64,000 nucleotides of DNA from JBGTGT01 sp051439375 (GTDB taxonomy: Bacteria > Cyanobacteriota > Cyanobacteriia > Cyanobacteriales > Microcystaceae). Every line of letters starts with the position of its first letter. Positions within the stretch are counted from its first letter, which is position 1. The notes below the pieces were generated by a model, which had not been told where the DNA came from, did no database searches, and saw only the letters and a list, made by a program, of their open reading frames with translations. The stretch spans positions 13,646 through 77,645 of the forward strand of contig JBFRWB010000080.1 of the NCBI GenBank assembly GCA_051439375.1, in the 5' to 3' direction. The position numbers and the translations under genes were made by a program. Shown here piece by piece: positions 33,824 to 43,377 of this stretch.

Positions 33824-36800
33824 TTAAGCTAAATTGCTATAGATACTTTGTCCATCCCCGAAATAGGATTGAAAAATATGTTGATAGATTGCTTCGCTTA
33901 CTTGGTCGAATATTTCATCATTATAGCTTTCGGGTAAATCGTACAATACATCATTAATAGTAAGGCGAACGTCTGATTGAGATTGGTCTTTATCTCGCCA
34001 ATGACTCACCAGTTTTTTCTGAGTTTTTAAGGTATTCAGTAAATCTTTAGCAATTTTCTTGATTTGTTTCTCTTCTTTTTCGGTTAAATTGGGTTTATGG
34101 AGAAGGTCAAAAATGGCAAGTTCTTCTTCACTCAGTCCTTGGGATAGGGAACGTTTTTCTTCGTTACTAAGGTCTTGAGTTAAATTTAACAATTGTTGAT
34201 AGGTCAATTCAGTATTACGAGAACCTGTGTTATATTCATTTATCAGTTGTTGGAATCGTTCTGCATAATTAACTCGTGTTTTATTCAATTTAACCATTTG
34301 TTTGATTTTACGATTTAATGAACCTCGTAATTTTTCGAGTTGAGAACGTTGATGAGGGGTATTGTTAAATGCTTCTTGGAATTGTTCAAGGGTTTCAGGG
34401 GTGATTTGACTAATATCAATTAATTCGGTGTGATGGGCGGCTTTAATGACGTATTCTAGAGGGGTGATAGATTGGTCTAATAGGTCTTTCATTTCTTTAT
34501 CGACTGAGGATATATCTTCTTCTTCGTCTTCTGCTTCATGACCAAAGACTCGTATTTTATCAGCTAAGACGGTAAATAAAGTTTTTTCTCTAATAAATTC
34601 ATTTGCCCTTCTATCGGGTAAAATGGCTTTATAAATACGGGCGATATTATTGGCATGAAAAATAAATTCTCGTTTTAGATTATCATTAATAATAATTTTT
34701 TCGAGGGAATCATCAAGGGAATCTATAATTTCAGCATCTACTAATTGTTGAGCAGCTATCTCAAAGTTATTGAGATACTCAAAGAGGTTTTCTTGTTGCA
34801 GGAGTTGATCAATATCAACACCTCTTGCTTGACAAAATTCAGTTGCTTTGGTAATCGCTTTTTGTAAAAGTGTAATTAGTTCTTCTTTATTTTGGACGGG
34901 ATATTCACCCTTTTTAATGCGTCCGTCGCTATCTGAACCATAAATATTTAAGGCTTTTTTCAAGTCTTTTAAGATGCCGATATAATCAACAATCAAGCCA
35001 TTAATTTTGTTACCATAGACTCGATTTGCCCTTGCGATAGTTTGCATAAGGGTGTGATTTTTCATAGGTTTATCGAGGTAAATAGTAGAACAACTGGGAA
35101 CATCAAAGCCTGTTATCCACATCGCACAAACAAAGACCATTCTCAGGGGGTTATTATCATCTTTAAAATTGCCTTCTAAGTCTTCTTTTACCATTCTTTC
35201 GCGATGGGGTCTAATATCAAGTCCTTCTGCTTGAAAGTCTCTGATTTCGTTCTGAGAACTGGAAATAATCACCGCCATATCGGTACTTTCCATATACTCA
35301 ATTTGTTTTGTCAGTTTTTTCTGTTCAAATTCGCTGGCGTTGGCGAGTTGAGATTTTAATTGATTGAGGTATTCTTGCCAGTAATGTTGCATTTTATTAT
35401 ACATTTTTAGGGCAGTAAAACGGTCAATAGAAACCACCATTGCTTTTCCTTGATACCCTCGTGTCATAAAATGGGTAACGATATCTCTGGCGATGGTTTC
35501 TAGGCGTTCATCACGGGTAATAATGCTATATTCGTTAACAAATTTTTCTGATAGTTTTTGTTCTTGGTTATCATTTAAGTCATAATCTTCTACAATCTGA
35601 ATAATATCATCGTTGAGGTTTTCGTTTTGGAGTTGTAATTCGGGAATTCTGTTTTCATAAAAGAGGGGAACAGTGGCGTTATCTTCAATGGATTGTTTAA
35701 AGTTATAAATGCTGACATATTCGCCAAATTCTTGTCGGGTGGTTTCGTCTTCGTCTTTAATTAAGGGTGTTCCTGTAAAGCCAATAAATGAAGCTTTAGG
35801 TAAGGCTGTCCGCATATTTCGGGCAAAGGTATCATATTGACTACGGTGTGCCTCATCTACGATAACAATAATATCATTTCTCTCGCTCAGTTTTTCATAA
35901 GTTTCGCCTTTTTTGGTACGGAATTTTTGAATTAAGGTGAATAAGTAGCGGTGATTTTCTTTGAGTAATTGTTTTAAATGGTGGCTATCTTTTGCTCTTA
36001 CTTGTTCTTCAGCTTCGGTAACTGCGCCTGTATCTGCAAAGTTTTTATAGATTTGTCCATCTAAGTCATCTCTATCAGTAACAATCAAAAATGTCCAGTT
36101 TCCTGTCAATTTACGCAATATTTTTTCAGCGAAGAATTGCATGGAGTAGCTTTTTCCGCTTCCTTGGGTATGCCAAAATACCCCTAGTTTACCTTGCTGA
36201 TGTTGGATGTTTTCAACGGCGGCGATGGCATTATTAACCCCTAAGTATTGATGGTTTTTAGCAAGGAGTTTAACTAAGCCGTTTTGTTCGAGTTTATAGA
36301 GGATAAAGTTTTCGGTAATGTCGAGGAGTTTTCGAGGCTGACAAGTGCCATTAATTAGGGTTTCTAGGTTAATTTGTCCTTGTTCTTTTTCATTTTCAAT
36401 ACGTTTCCATGTGCCGAAGTGTTGCCATTGTGCGGTGGTACTGCCGATAATAGCTTGTGTCCCATTTGAAAGGATAAGGAAGGCGTTATACCAAAAGAGT
36501 TGGGGGATGGTATCTCGATAGTCACTAAGGTTATCTTGATAGGCACGTTTTAGGTTACGATGATGGGCTTTTAATTCAATAAATATAAGGGGTAAACCGT
36601 TGATAAATCCCACTAAATCTGCTCGTCTTTTATATGTGCCAAATTCGTCACTATAAACCACAAATTCGGAAGCGAGAAAGTAATCATTATTATCAGGGTT
36701 TTGCCAATCTATAATTTTAACGGTGGGAATCTCATCATCGTTGTCTTGATTTTTATATTCAACTTTTACACCATCTTTTAGCAGTTTATAGATGTCTTGG

Positions 36801-37069
36801 TTGGCGTTTTGCCATCGGGTAACGCTTCTATCTTCGGTGAGGGTATTAATCGCTTTTTCAATGGGTTCTAGGGGCAAATCGGGGTTAAGATGGGTTAAAG
36901 CTTGGCGCAGACGGGGAATAATAACGACTTGGCTGAGGGTTTCCCGTTGACTGACGGAGGGGGTTTTATCATAATATTCCACCATACAATCGGCGGTTTC
37001 GTAGCCAAATTGTTCAAATAGAGGAATAATGGCGTTTTGTAAAGTGTTTTCTCTATCTTTGGTTGTCAT
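33824..37069 (-). CDS. hsdR: Type I restriction enzyme, HsdR endonuclease/translocase subunit
   Basis: The 1081-residue subunit cuts unmodified DNA after ATP-driven translocation. The PD-(D/E)XK nuclease is near residues 130-175 (PLIFIELKAHH). The SF2 helicase domains follow with Walker A FWHTQGSGKSYSMQFF near residue 300, IVDEAHRSQYD, GFTGTPL and a C-terminal helicase region AMWITGFDVPSCSTIYLDKP. A long helical C-terminus mediates contact with HsdM. Length is normal and motifs intact. CAST cargo, in one minus-strand cluster with hsdM and hsdS. Confidence 0.95.
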   Translation of the reverse strand: MTTKDRENTLQNAIIPLFEQFGYETADCMVEYYDKTPSVSQRETLSQVVIIPRLRQALTHLNPDLPLEPIEKAINTLTEDRSVTRWQNANQDIYKLLKDGVKVEYKNQDNDDEIPTVKIIDWQNPDNNDYFLASEFVVYSDEFGTYKRRADLVGFINGLPLIFIELKAHHRNLKRAYQDNLSDYRDTIPQLFWYNAFLILSNGTQAIIGSTTAQWQHFGTWKRIENEKEQGQINLETLINGTCQPRKLLDITENFILYKLEQNGLVKLLAKNHQYLGVNNAIAAVENIQHQQGKLGVFWHTQGSGKSYSMQFFAEKILRKLTGNWTFLIVTDRDDLDGQIYKNFADTGAVTEAEEQVRAKDSHHLKQLLKENHRYLFTLIQKFRTKKGETYEKLSERNDIIVIVDEAHRSQYDTFARNMRTALPKASFIGFTGTPLIKDEDETTRQEFGEYVSIYNFKQSIEDNATVPLFYENRIPELQLQNENLNDDIIQIVEDYDLNDNQEQKLSEKFVNEYSIITRDERLETIARDIVTHFMTRGYQGKAMVVSIDRFTALKMYNKMQHYWQEYLNQLKSQLANASEFEQKKLTKQIEYMESTDMAVIISSSQNEIRDFQAEGLDIRPHRERMVKEDLEGNFKDDNNPLRMVFVCAMWITGFDVPSCSTIYLDKPMKNHTLMQTIARANRVYGNKINGLIVDYIGILKDLKKALNIYGSDSDGRIKKGEYPVQNKEELITLLQKAITKATEFCQARGVDIDQLLQQENLFEYLNNFEIAAQQLVDAEIIDSLDDSLEKIIINDNLKREFIFHANNIARIYKAILPDRRANEFIREKTLFTVLADKIRVFGHEAEDEEEDISSVDKEMKDLLDQSITPLEYVIKAAHHTELIDISQITPETLEQFQEAFNNTPHQRSQLEKLRGSLNRKIKQMVKLNKTRVNYAERFQQLINEYNTGSRNTELTYQQLLNLTQDLSNEEKRSLSQGLSEEELAIFDLLHKPNLTEKEEKQIKKIAKDLLNTLKTQKKLVSHWRDKDQSQSDVRLTINDVLYDLPESYNDEIFDQVSEAIYQHIFQSYFGDGQSIYSNLA

Positions 37070-37176
37070 TGCGGTTTTGTTGACAGGAAAAGAGTTGAGG
37101 GTTAGGTGTCAACAGTCGGTTGATTACAGTATTCCCATTTTTGAGTCTGGTATTAATAGCTCATGCTGAAATATAT

Positions 37177-38319
37177 TTATTCTTCTCCCCAAGGAGAAAT
37201 AATCATGCAAGTTGTTGTCGTGTGATTCATGATTTCTGTTATTTCGTTATTACTGTATTTTTTAGATTGTTCAAGAAATAGTTTTAAGGTTCGTTGTGAA
37301 AAATTAATAGCCTTCGACTTAGAGTTGTCTACGCTAATAGCAGTATCATCTATGGTTAGATATGCCATTATGGCGGAATCTATATTTGTTTCTAAAGCCT
37401 TTTTATTAATCGTTGTCACTGCTATATAAATTGGAGCGTAGCGACTAGAATGATCTCCCTTGATAAATTGCTGATAATAGTTTCTGATTAGTTGAAGTTC
37501 ATCCTCTAATTTATCGGCAATCATAAAATGCTTAGTCTCGCTGTAACGAATAAATTCTTTAAAACTTGATTCAGCTAACTGATGATAATCATCAAAAAAT
37601 TGCTCGTTCAATTCTTGTAAATTAGAGCCAACATAGCGAGATAATGCACAAGTCGTTAAATAGCCTAGAAAAAGAATACTTAGTATCTTACTTTTCACCA
37701 AAGAAAATTCGATTTGTTTTTCTTCTTCTGATTGTTCTTTCTCTACCAAGACAGAAATTCTTTCTAAGTCACTTAATGATTCGTCAAAAGCAATAGAGTA
37801 TCTAGAAACTAGATCAATTTCTTCCGTGCTAAAAAGTCCTATTTTTTTATATGCAGTTTCATAGTATTTATTATCTTTTAACTGTTTCATATAAATTTCA
37901 ATATATTTTTTGTTGCCTTCTAAATTTTTAACCGATAAATAGAGGATATCATTAATTTTCTTAAGAACCTTGAGATGCGATTTAATCGTGTTAACAAATA
38001 AAATAGCGATCTCTTTTTTTTCCTTTTTGTCTGCTATGTATTTTAATAAACTATTGCCTAAAAAGATAGCAATAACGGTGGCAAGAATTGTAAAAAGTGG
38101 AAGACTAAAGACATCTTTATATTCACTAGCGAAATTTTTTAATGTATCTGGATTCAGGAAAATTTGAAAGAAAAATCCAGACGACAGAACAAAGAAGCTT
38201 GACATAATAATCCCCCATTTAGTTTTTTGAGACAAAAAATACCATAATATTAAACCTGAAATTACATATCCTGTCAGTGCAGGAATAATTTCGATAAGAT
38301 GTCGAATACTCTGGTTCAT
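37177..38319 (-). CDS. Membrane protein inserted in the type I RM operon
   Basis: The 380-residue protein has three hydrophobic segments in its first 95 residues (about 13-30, 36-54 and 70-90), then a long charged, helical cytoplasmic region with a possible fourth segment near residue 215 (SILFLGYLTTCALSRY). No catalytic motif is visible. Its start overlaps the end of hsdS by four bases, so it is translationally coupled to the restriction system. This suggests an accessory, possibly abortive-infection or sensor, component; that role is inference. Confidence 0.75.
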   Translation of the reverse strand: MNQSIRHLIEIIPALTGYVISGLILWYFLSQKTKWGIIMSSFFVLSSGFFFQIFLNPDTLKNFASEYKDVFSLPLFTILATVIAIFLGNSLLKYIADKKEKKEIAILFVNTIKSHLKVLKKINDILYLSVKNLEGNKKYIEIYMKQLKDNKYYETAYKKIGLFSTEEIDLVSRYSIAFDESLSDLERISVLVEKEQSEEEKQIEFSLVKSKILSILFLGYLTTCALSRYVGSNLQELNEQFFDDYHQLAESSFKEFIRYSETKHFMIADKLEDELQLIRNYYQQFIKGDHSSRYAPIYIAVTTINKKALETNIDSAIMAYLTIDDTAISVDNSKSKAINFSQRTLKLFLEQSKKYSNNEITEIMNHTTTTCMIISPWGEE

Positions 38320-39596
38320 TCTACCTCACCTCCAATTTTAATATTTAATGCCTCTACGTCAATTTCCCCTGAAATTAATTTCGGTAATAATAAATCACGG
38401 GTTTTTCTTAGATTGATGTTTTCTAAGAATAATAGATCACATTTAGTATAAATGTCCTCACAAAGATGAGCATAGTTGTTTCTTAAATCTAAATTAGGCA
38501 ATATGAATTTAAACTCTGATATCCTATCCGGGCTTAAATGTAAAACATTAGCACCATTTGCATACTGTTTTACCTTATTTGCAAAATCTGAGAAACGCAA
38601 CATTGCATAAATAAAGCTGTTTTCAATATTGTCATTTGTTAACTCAAGTTTTACCAAATCCATGGAAAAAGTATAAAAATCTTCTTGAGTTATGGGAACT
38701 CTTGCTGCTCTAGCAATTACTCTTCGTTCCTGAGTCATATCAGTAATAGCAATTAATATATTACCTGAGTAAACTATTTGATTTTTTTTATACTTTCCAT
38801 TGTACCTTTTAAGTCCATCATAGCGAAAACCTCCATCACGATTAATACATTTTAGATTTAAAAATGATATCCCTCCTTCTTTAACCAATTCTGAACTTCT
38901 ATAAGACCTTCCTCTAATAATATTTGCAATATCTCCCAATTTCTTAACCTCCCAACCTTCAGGAATTAACCCTAATTCTGAGTCAATCATCGCTACATTT
39001 TCATGGTTAGGAAACTTAAATTTAACGAACCATTCCCGATAGATTAACTGCGCCATTTCTTCGAGAATTTTGATTTGTCGGGTGTTGTTTTCGATGAGTT
39101 CATCATACGCTGATAAGATTGAGGCGATTTTTTGTTGTGTTTGAAGGGGGGGTAATAAAATTTCCAACTTTTCAAATAAAGACTTTTTTAAAATAGGTGT
39201 TCTAGTTCCCCCAGATGCTAAAGTCATCAATTCTTCTCTGCGTAAAGAAAAATTATAATATACAAAGTCAGGAATAACTGAATTATTAGGAATAATTGTA
39301 TTGATTTGTTGATTAGTAAATCCTTCTTTGGCAATGATTACAACTTTTCCCATTTGCCAACCAATACAAGAAACACAAATACTATTAGCATAGATTTTAC
39401 AAGATTTTACTGAAATAGCCCCTTTTTCTGATAATTTTCTATCGGTATTATCAATTTTTTTTCTTCCATCCATATCAGACGGTGTTAAAAATAAATATTC
39501 ATCTCCAAAATTATCCTCTTCTGCTGTGCGAGGAGTTTTACCAGTAATAACTTTTCCAATATCTTTAATTTGTTTAATTGTCCAACTATTCATCAT
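38316..39596 (-). CDS. hsdS: Type I restriction-modification specificity subunit HsdS
   Basis: The 426-residue subunit determines the DNA target. Two variable target-recognition domains (about residues 1-150 and 205-370) are each followed by a conserved coiled-coil spacer: LPPLQTQQKIASILSAYDEL, then IENNTRQIKILEEMAQLIYR in the centre, and the terminal NLRKTRDLLLPKLISGEIDV. Both halves appear intact, so a bipartite recognition site is expected. It overlaps hsdM by four bases and the membrane-protein gene by four bases. Confidence 0.93.
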   Translation of the reverse strand: MMNSWTIKQIKDIGKVITGKTPRTAEEDNFGDEYLFLTPSDMDGRKKIDNTDRKLSEKGAISVKSCKIYANSICVSCIGWQMGKVVIIAKEGFTNQQINTIIPNNSVIPDFVYYNFSLRREELMTLASGGTRTPILKKSLFEKLEILLPPLQTQQKIASILSAYDELIENNTRQIKILEEMAQLIYREWFVKFKFPNHENVAMIDSELGLIPEGWEVKKLGDIANIIRGRSYRSSELVKEGGISFLNLKCINRDGGFRYDGLKRYNGKYKKNQIVYSGNILIAITDMTQERRVIARAARVPITQEDFYTFSMDLVKLELTNDNIENSFIYAMLRFSDFANKVKQYANGANVLHLSPDRISEFKFILPNLDLRNNYAHLCEDIYTKCDLLFLENINLRKTRDLLLPKLISGEIDVEALNIKIGGEVE

Positions 39597-41803
39597 CCTA
39601 AACCCTCCAATAACTGAGATACACTATCACTAATTCTATCTTTTAACACCTGTCTTTCCCTATCTAAACTCTCTAATTCCTCATTTAACTCCTCCAATCG
39701 CTCCAAAAACTCAAAATCATCTACCGTTTCCCTTTCCGCTACCCCTACATATCGCCCCGGATTCAAACTCCATCCCTTTTCCTCAATTTCCGTCATATCT
39801 GCAACCTTATATAAACCTGCCACTGCTTCAATATTGCCCTCATTTTCCCGATAATGTCTGACAATATCTTGAATAATTTTAATATGATTTGTCCCTTTTG
39901 TTTCCTGCCAAAACTTAATCACTTGTTCTGTGTCTTCTCTAAAAATCTGTATCACAGAAGCCTTACTATCCTTATCCTCTAACGGTAAAACCGAACGCTG
40001 ATTATCTAATAATAACCCACGCTTTAATAAGATATTTAAAATAATTTTTTGTGATGCTTGATTATAACTATTCGTCTGTTTGGCTAACCCTTTCTTGCCT
40101 TTTTCATCCTCTACCTTAGCCAAAAAATCCTTAATTTTTTTCTCAAGTACCTTAACTCGCTTCTCACTCCCTAAATCAATCGTTATATTCTCCTCATCCT
40201 GATCAATTCGCTTTAACGCCTCCATCCTCACTAATGCTTTAATTCCTGCTTTTATATCTTCTGGTGTATCATCAGATAGGTTGGGCAAGGTTTCCTTGCC
40301 CCTACGGGTAAATTGATTATATCCCTCAAAATCCCATAAATCTGATATTAAACTTAACGCCTCTTGCTGTAACCCTTCAATCATCGGTTTTAATAATGCT
40401 TTTATCTCTTCTTCTGTCTCTAACCCCTCATTCCAATCATAAAAACTGCTGTCAGTGGTACTCTCAACCAATAACCCCTCAACGCCTTCTAAAATTGGGA
40501 AACGCTCGGCTAATTCCTCCTTATCCACACATCCACTCTTAAAATCCCGTAACTTACGGTCAATTTGACGATAAAGATTCCGTGCATCAATAAATAAGAC
40601 CTTATCCTTGCGAGACGTATTAACTTTCCCCTTATCAAAAAACCACAACGTACAAGGTAGCGTCACCGTATAAAACATATTCGACGCAACCGAAATCATC
40701 ACATCAACCACCCCCGTTTTTATCAACTGCTGACGAATTTCTAACTCCGCATCCCCTGCTGAATTCGCCATCACAAACCCTGCCCGTCCCCGTTCACTCA
40801 AGGCAGTGTAAAATAACTGTATCCACAGATAATTAGCATTATTCATCCGAGGCATTCCAAAAGGAAAACGGGCTTTATTATCCTTAATATTGCTTTTATC
40901 CACCTCATCCACATTAAAAGGAGGATTCGCTAACATATAATCCGCCATACCCACACAATTATAGGTATCATCATAATAAGTATTACCCTGAGACATATTA
41001 CTCACCCCCAATAAGCCATGTACCCCCAAATTCATCTTGCAGAGGTTCACGTTTTCTAATACCTTCTCCTGTCCATAAAAGGTAATCACCTTAGCAGGAT
41101 CTAAACCTAGCTGATTTTTCATATATCGTCCGCTTTCGATGAACATTCCCCCACCGCCACAGGCAATATCATAAATACTCCCCCCAGTGGGTTCTAGGAC
41201 ATAGACAATCGCCCTTACTACTGAGACTGGCGTAAAAAATTCACCCCCACCTTGCCCTTCACTACGGGCAAATTCCCCCATAAAATACTGATAGATATCC
41301 CCTAATAGGTCTTCTGTATTCTCTAAATCGAGATTGCTATCCTCTCCCCCTGCAAAATAGCCTAATAAATCACCCAAAGTTTTATTCTCAATCTTTTTAT
41401 AGGCATTCTTCGGCAAAACACCATTTAACTCTGGGTTTTCCCTTTCAATCAAGGTCATTGCAATACTTAACGCATCCCCTCGATTTTTTGCACCATGATA
41501 TTTCTCCTCATCTAAGATTCCATCAGGTAAATTCAATAAATAATCATACTGCGCCGCTTGCGGCAAAAATAACACCCCTTTCGCCTTATAAAAATCCTTT
41601 AAACTCTCCTGCGCCTTTTTCCCCCTAACCCGTCTGCCAGAAGCCTCTACTTGAACCTTTTTAAAGCGATAATCTGCATACCGTAAAAAAATCAATCCCA
41701 AGACAGGAGAGGCATATTCATTTGACTTTAAAGCTGAATTTGCCCGTAATTGGTCAGCCGATTTCCATAAGTCTTGCGCAATTTTTTGAACGTTGGCAGT
41801 CAT
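39593..41803 (-). CDS. hsdM: Type I restriction-modification methyltransferase HsdM
   Basis: The 736-residue N6-adenine methyltransferase contains the SAM-binding motif SIYDIACGGGGMFIESGRYM near residue 215 and the catalytic NPPF in DYMLANPPFNVDE. An N-terminal HsdM helical bundle (ALKSNEYASPVLGLIFLRYA) precedes the catalytic domain. The long C-terminal extension, with a coiled coil near the end (ERLEELNEELESLDRERQVL), is typical of larger HsdM proteins. First gene of the restriction operon inside the CAST. Confidence 0.95.
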   Translation of the reverse strand: MTANVQKIAQDLWKSADQLRANSALKSNEYASPVLGLIFLRYADYRFKKVQVEASGRRVRGKKAQESLKDFYKAKGVLFLPQAAQYDYLLNLPDGILDEEKYHGAKNRGDALSIAMTLIERENPELNGVLPKNAYKKIENKTLGDLLGYFAGGEDSNLDLENTEDLLGDIYQYFMGEFARSEGQGGGEFFTPVSVVRAIVYVLEPTGGSIYDIACGGGGMFIESGRYMKNQLGLDPAKVITFYGQEKVLENVNLCKMNLGVHGLLGVSNMSQGNTYYDDTYNCVGMADYMLANPPFNVDEVDKSNIKDNKARFPFGMPRMNNANYLWIQLFYTALSERGRAGFVMANSAGDAELEIRQQLIKTGVVDVMISVASNMFYTVTLPCTLWFFDKGKVNTSRKDKVLFIDARNLYRQIDRKLRDFKSGCVDKEELAERFPILEGVEGLLVESTTDSSFYDWNEGLETEEEIKALLKPMIEGLQQEALSLISDLWDFEGYNQFTRRGKETLPNLSDDTPEDIKAGIKALVRMEALKRIDQDEENITIDLGSEKRVKVLEKKIKDFLAKVEDEKGKKGLAKQTNSYNQASQKIILNILLKRGLLLDNQRSVLPLEDKDSKASVIQIFREDTEQVIKFWQETKGTNHIKIIQDIVRHYRENEGNIEAVAGLYKVADMTEIEEKGWSLNPGRYVGVAERETVDDFEFLERLEELNEELESLDRERQVLKDRISDSVSQLLEGLG

Positions 41804-41984
41804 AGTTGCAGGGGATAGATAACAAAAATAGTGATTAACTAGGGTAGGAATGGGCTTTTTTCAGACCTAATCTTATTACAGCGTTTATTTTCTGTTGTTT
41901 ACGCCTATAAATTATATTTTTTCACGAAATTATATCCTCAAAAATTAAACCTTTCTATAATTAAACCATCTCACTTGCCATACC

Positions 41985-42335
41985 ATGACAATTATTACCC
42001 CTATGCACCTTGCCTCACAAACCCCAACTCAGCGACACTGGGATAGTCTCAAAGCCTATCTACAGCCATTAAGAGAGTATCGAATGGAACTCGATGAGTT
42101 TCTCCAACATTGGGAAGTGACCAGAGAAGAAATCGCTTTTATCTGCGACTGCTCCCTCACCACCGTTAACCATTGGTTTTCTCAAGGGGAAAATCGCCGT
42201 ATTCCCACTGATAAGCATAAGCAACGACTGGCACTAGCCCATCATATCTGGACATCCATCGAAACTGAACCCGACTATGTCCTCAAACTGCGAAAAATGT
42301 ACCATAACCAACCCCGACGCAAACCTGCTGATTAG
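41985..42335 (+). CDS. Helix-turn-helix protein A of a paired HTH cassette
   Basis: The 116-residue protein has a helix-turn-helix at about residues 45-70 (WEVTREEIAFICDCSLTTVN, then HWFS), followed by a basic tail (NQPRRKPAD). It is a paralogue of the product at 42952-43248, sharing the EEIA-IC-C---V--WFS pattern. It is divergent from hsdM with a 181-bp gap, so it could regulate the restriction operon, where delayed expression is useful; that is inference. Confidence 0.7.
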   Translation: MTIITPMHLASQTPTQRHWDSLKAYLQPLREYRMELDEFLQHWEVTREEIAFICDCSLTTVNHWFSQGENRRIPTDKHKQRLALAHHIWTSIETEPDYVLKLRKMYHNQPRRKPAD

Positions 42336-42422
42336 CACATGAGACTTGCCAAATGGCAACAATTAATTGTCACTGTGACAAGTTTACTTTATCCTCAAAG
42401 GTGAAGTCTAACCCCTATCTCA

Positions 42423-42962
42423 ATGATGGATGAACCCATAGCGACGATTCCTCGACTCTCCCAACATCTTGATACCTATGCGTCTGGGTATAACCAAGCC
42501 CTCACTGACTTTGATATCAATTCCCTTATCACCCAAATTCAAAGTCTTAACCCTGATATCACCCCTACAACGGCTGAAAAGCTAACCGCTTCACTCATTC
42601 AATCCCTCAATCACTTTCTTGATCTTTCGATTCTTAATACCTATCTCACCGCCTTAGACACCCCACAAACCGATACCCTACCTAACCCCATCAGCGAGGA
42701 ATATTCCCCCCTTAATCACCTTCCTAATACCTTTAGGACTCCCCTCTTCAAAATTGGTGATTTATTGCGCTATATCCCGGAAAATGATTCTAGCCCCCTT
42801 GATCAAGGTAAAATTATTGGACTCTATTATTGCTATGCAGTTCATCAAGGAACATGGATGTGGCGATATGTCCTCTGGTTAGATGAAGACTCTCCCAGTC
42901 GGGACTGGTTAAAAGCCACAGTCGTTTGGGAAAGTGACGTAGAGGTCTATCATGGTACATAA
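42423..42962 (+). CDS. Hypothetical protein between the two HTH genes
   Basis: The 179-residue protein is acidic, helical in its first half and beta-rich with several tryptophans in the second (GTWMWRYVLWLDEDSPSRDW, then a VVWESDVEVY strand). No known domain is recognised. It overlaps the following HTH gene by 11 bases and lies 87 bp after the first, so the three form a cassette. The central FKIGDLLRYIPEND looks like the start of a small barrel-like domain. Confidence 0.6.
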   Translation: MMDEPIATIPRLSQHLDTYASGYNQALTDFDINSLITQIQSLNPDITPTTAEKLTASLIQSLNHFLDLSILNTYLTALDTPQTDTLPNPISEEYSPLNHLPNTFRTPLFKIGDLLRYIPENDSSPLDQGKIIGLYYCYAVHQGTWMWRYVLWLDEDSPSRDWLKATVVWESDVEVYHGT

Positions 42963-43248
42963 TCCACGTCCTTTAAATGATAGAGAAAGACAGCTATTAA
43001 TTCTCTTTAGTCATTGCCAATTATCGATGACTCCGATGGAATTTTGGTCAAAATGGGATCTTTCCCAAGAAGAAATAGCTCGTATTTGTCGCTGTGATAT
43101 CTCCTTAGTCTCCCGTTGGTTTTCGCCTCGTCCTAATACCACCCAACCGATGACCTATCATTTGTGGTATTTAGCCTTAGCAGACCGCTTTTTAGAGTTT
43201 TATGACGAATTACCCAATAATTTACAACAAGAATTGTGTAGTGAATGA
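42952..43248 (+). CDS. Helix-turn-helix protein B of a paired HTH cassette
   Basis: The 98-residue protein has a helix-turn-helix near residues 32-60 (WDLSQEEIARICRCDISLVS followed by RWFS) and shares its layout with the product at 41985-42335. Two linked HTH paralogues could bind as a heterodimer. It overlaps the 179-residue gene by 11 bases. Target DNA is unknown. Confidence 0.7.
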   Translation: MVHNPRPLNDRERQLLILFSHCQLSMTPMEFWSKWDLSQEEIARICRCDISLVSRWFSPRPNTTQPMTYHLWYLALADRFLEFYDELPNNLQQELCSE

Positions 43249-43377
43249 ATTTTATCAGTTAAGACTTATTAAGATTTTAAAGTAATCTTTAAGAGTAGCC
43301 TTGTAGTTAATAGCTAGTTAATGAACTGGGAAGATAATGGGAATTACCGGAAATATCGAGTATCTGGAGTGTCTTTT

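Noticed and set aside
33824..37069. HsdR as the missing Cas3 helicase-nuclease
   Set aside because: The PD-(D/E)XK nuclease and type I R helicase layout, together with hsdM and hsdS, identify it as a restriction subunit; no HD nuclease domain.
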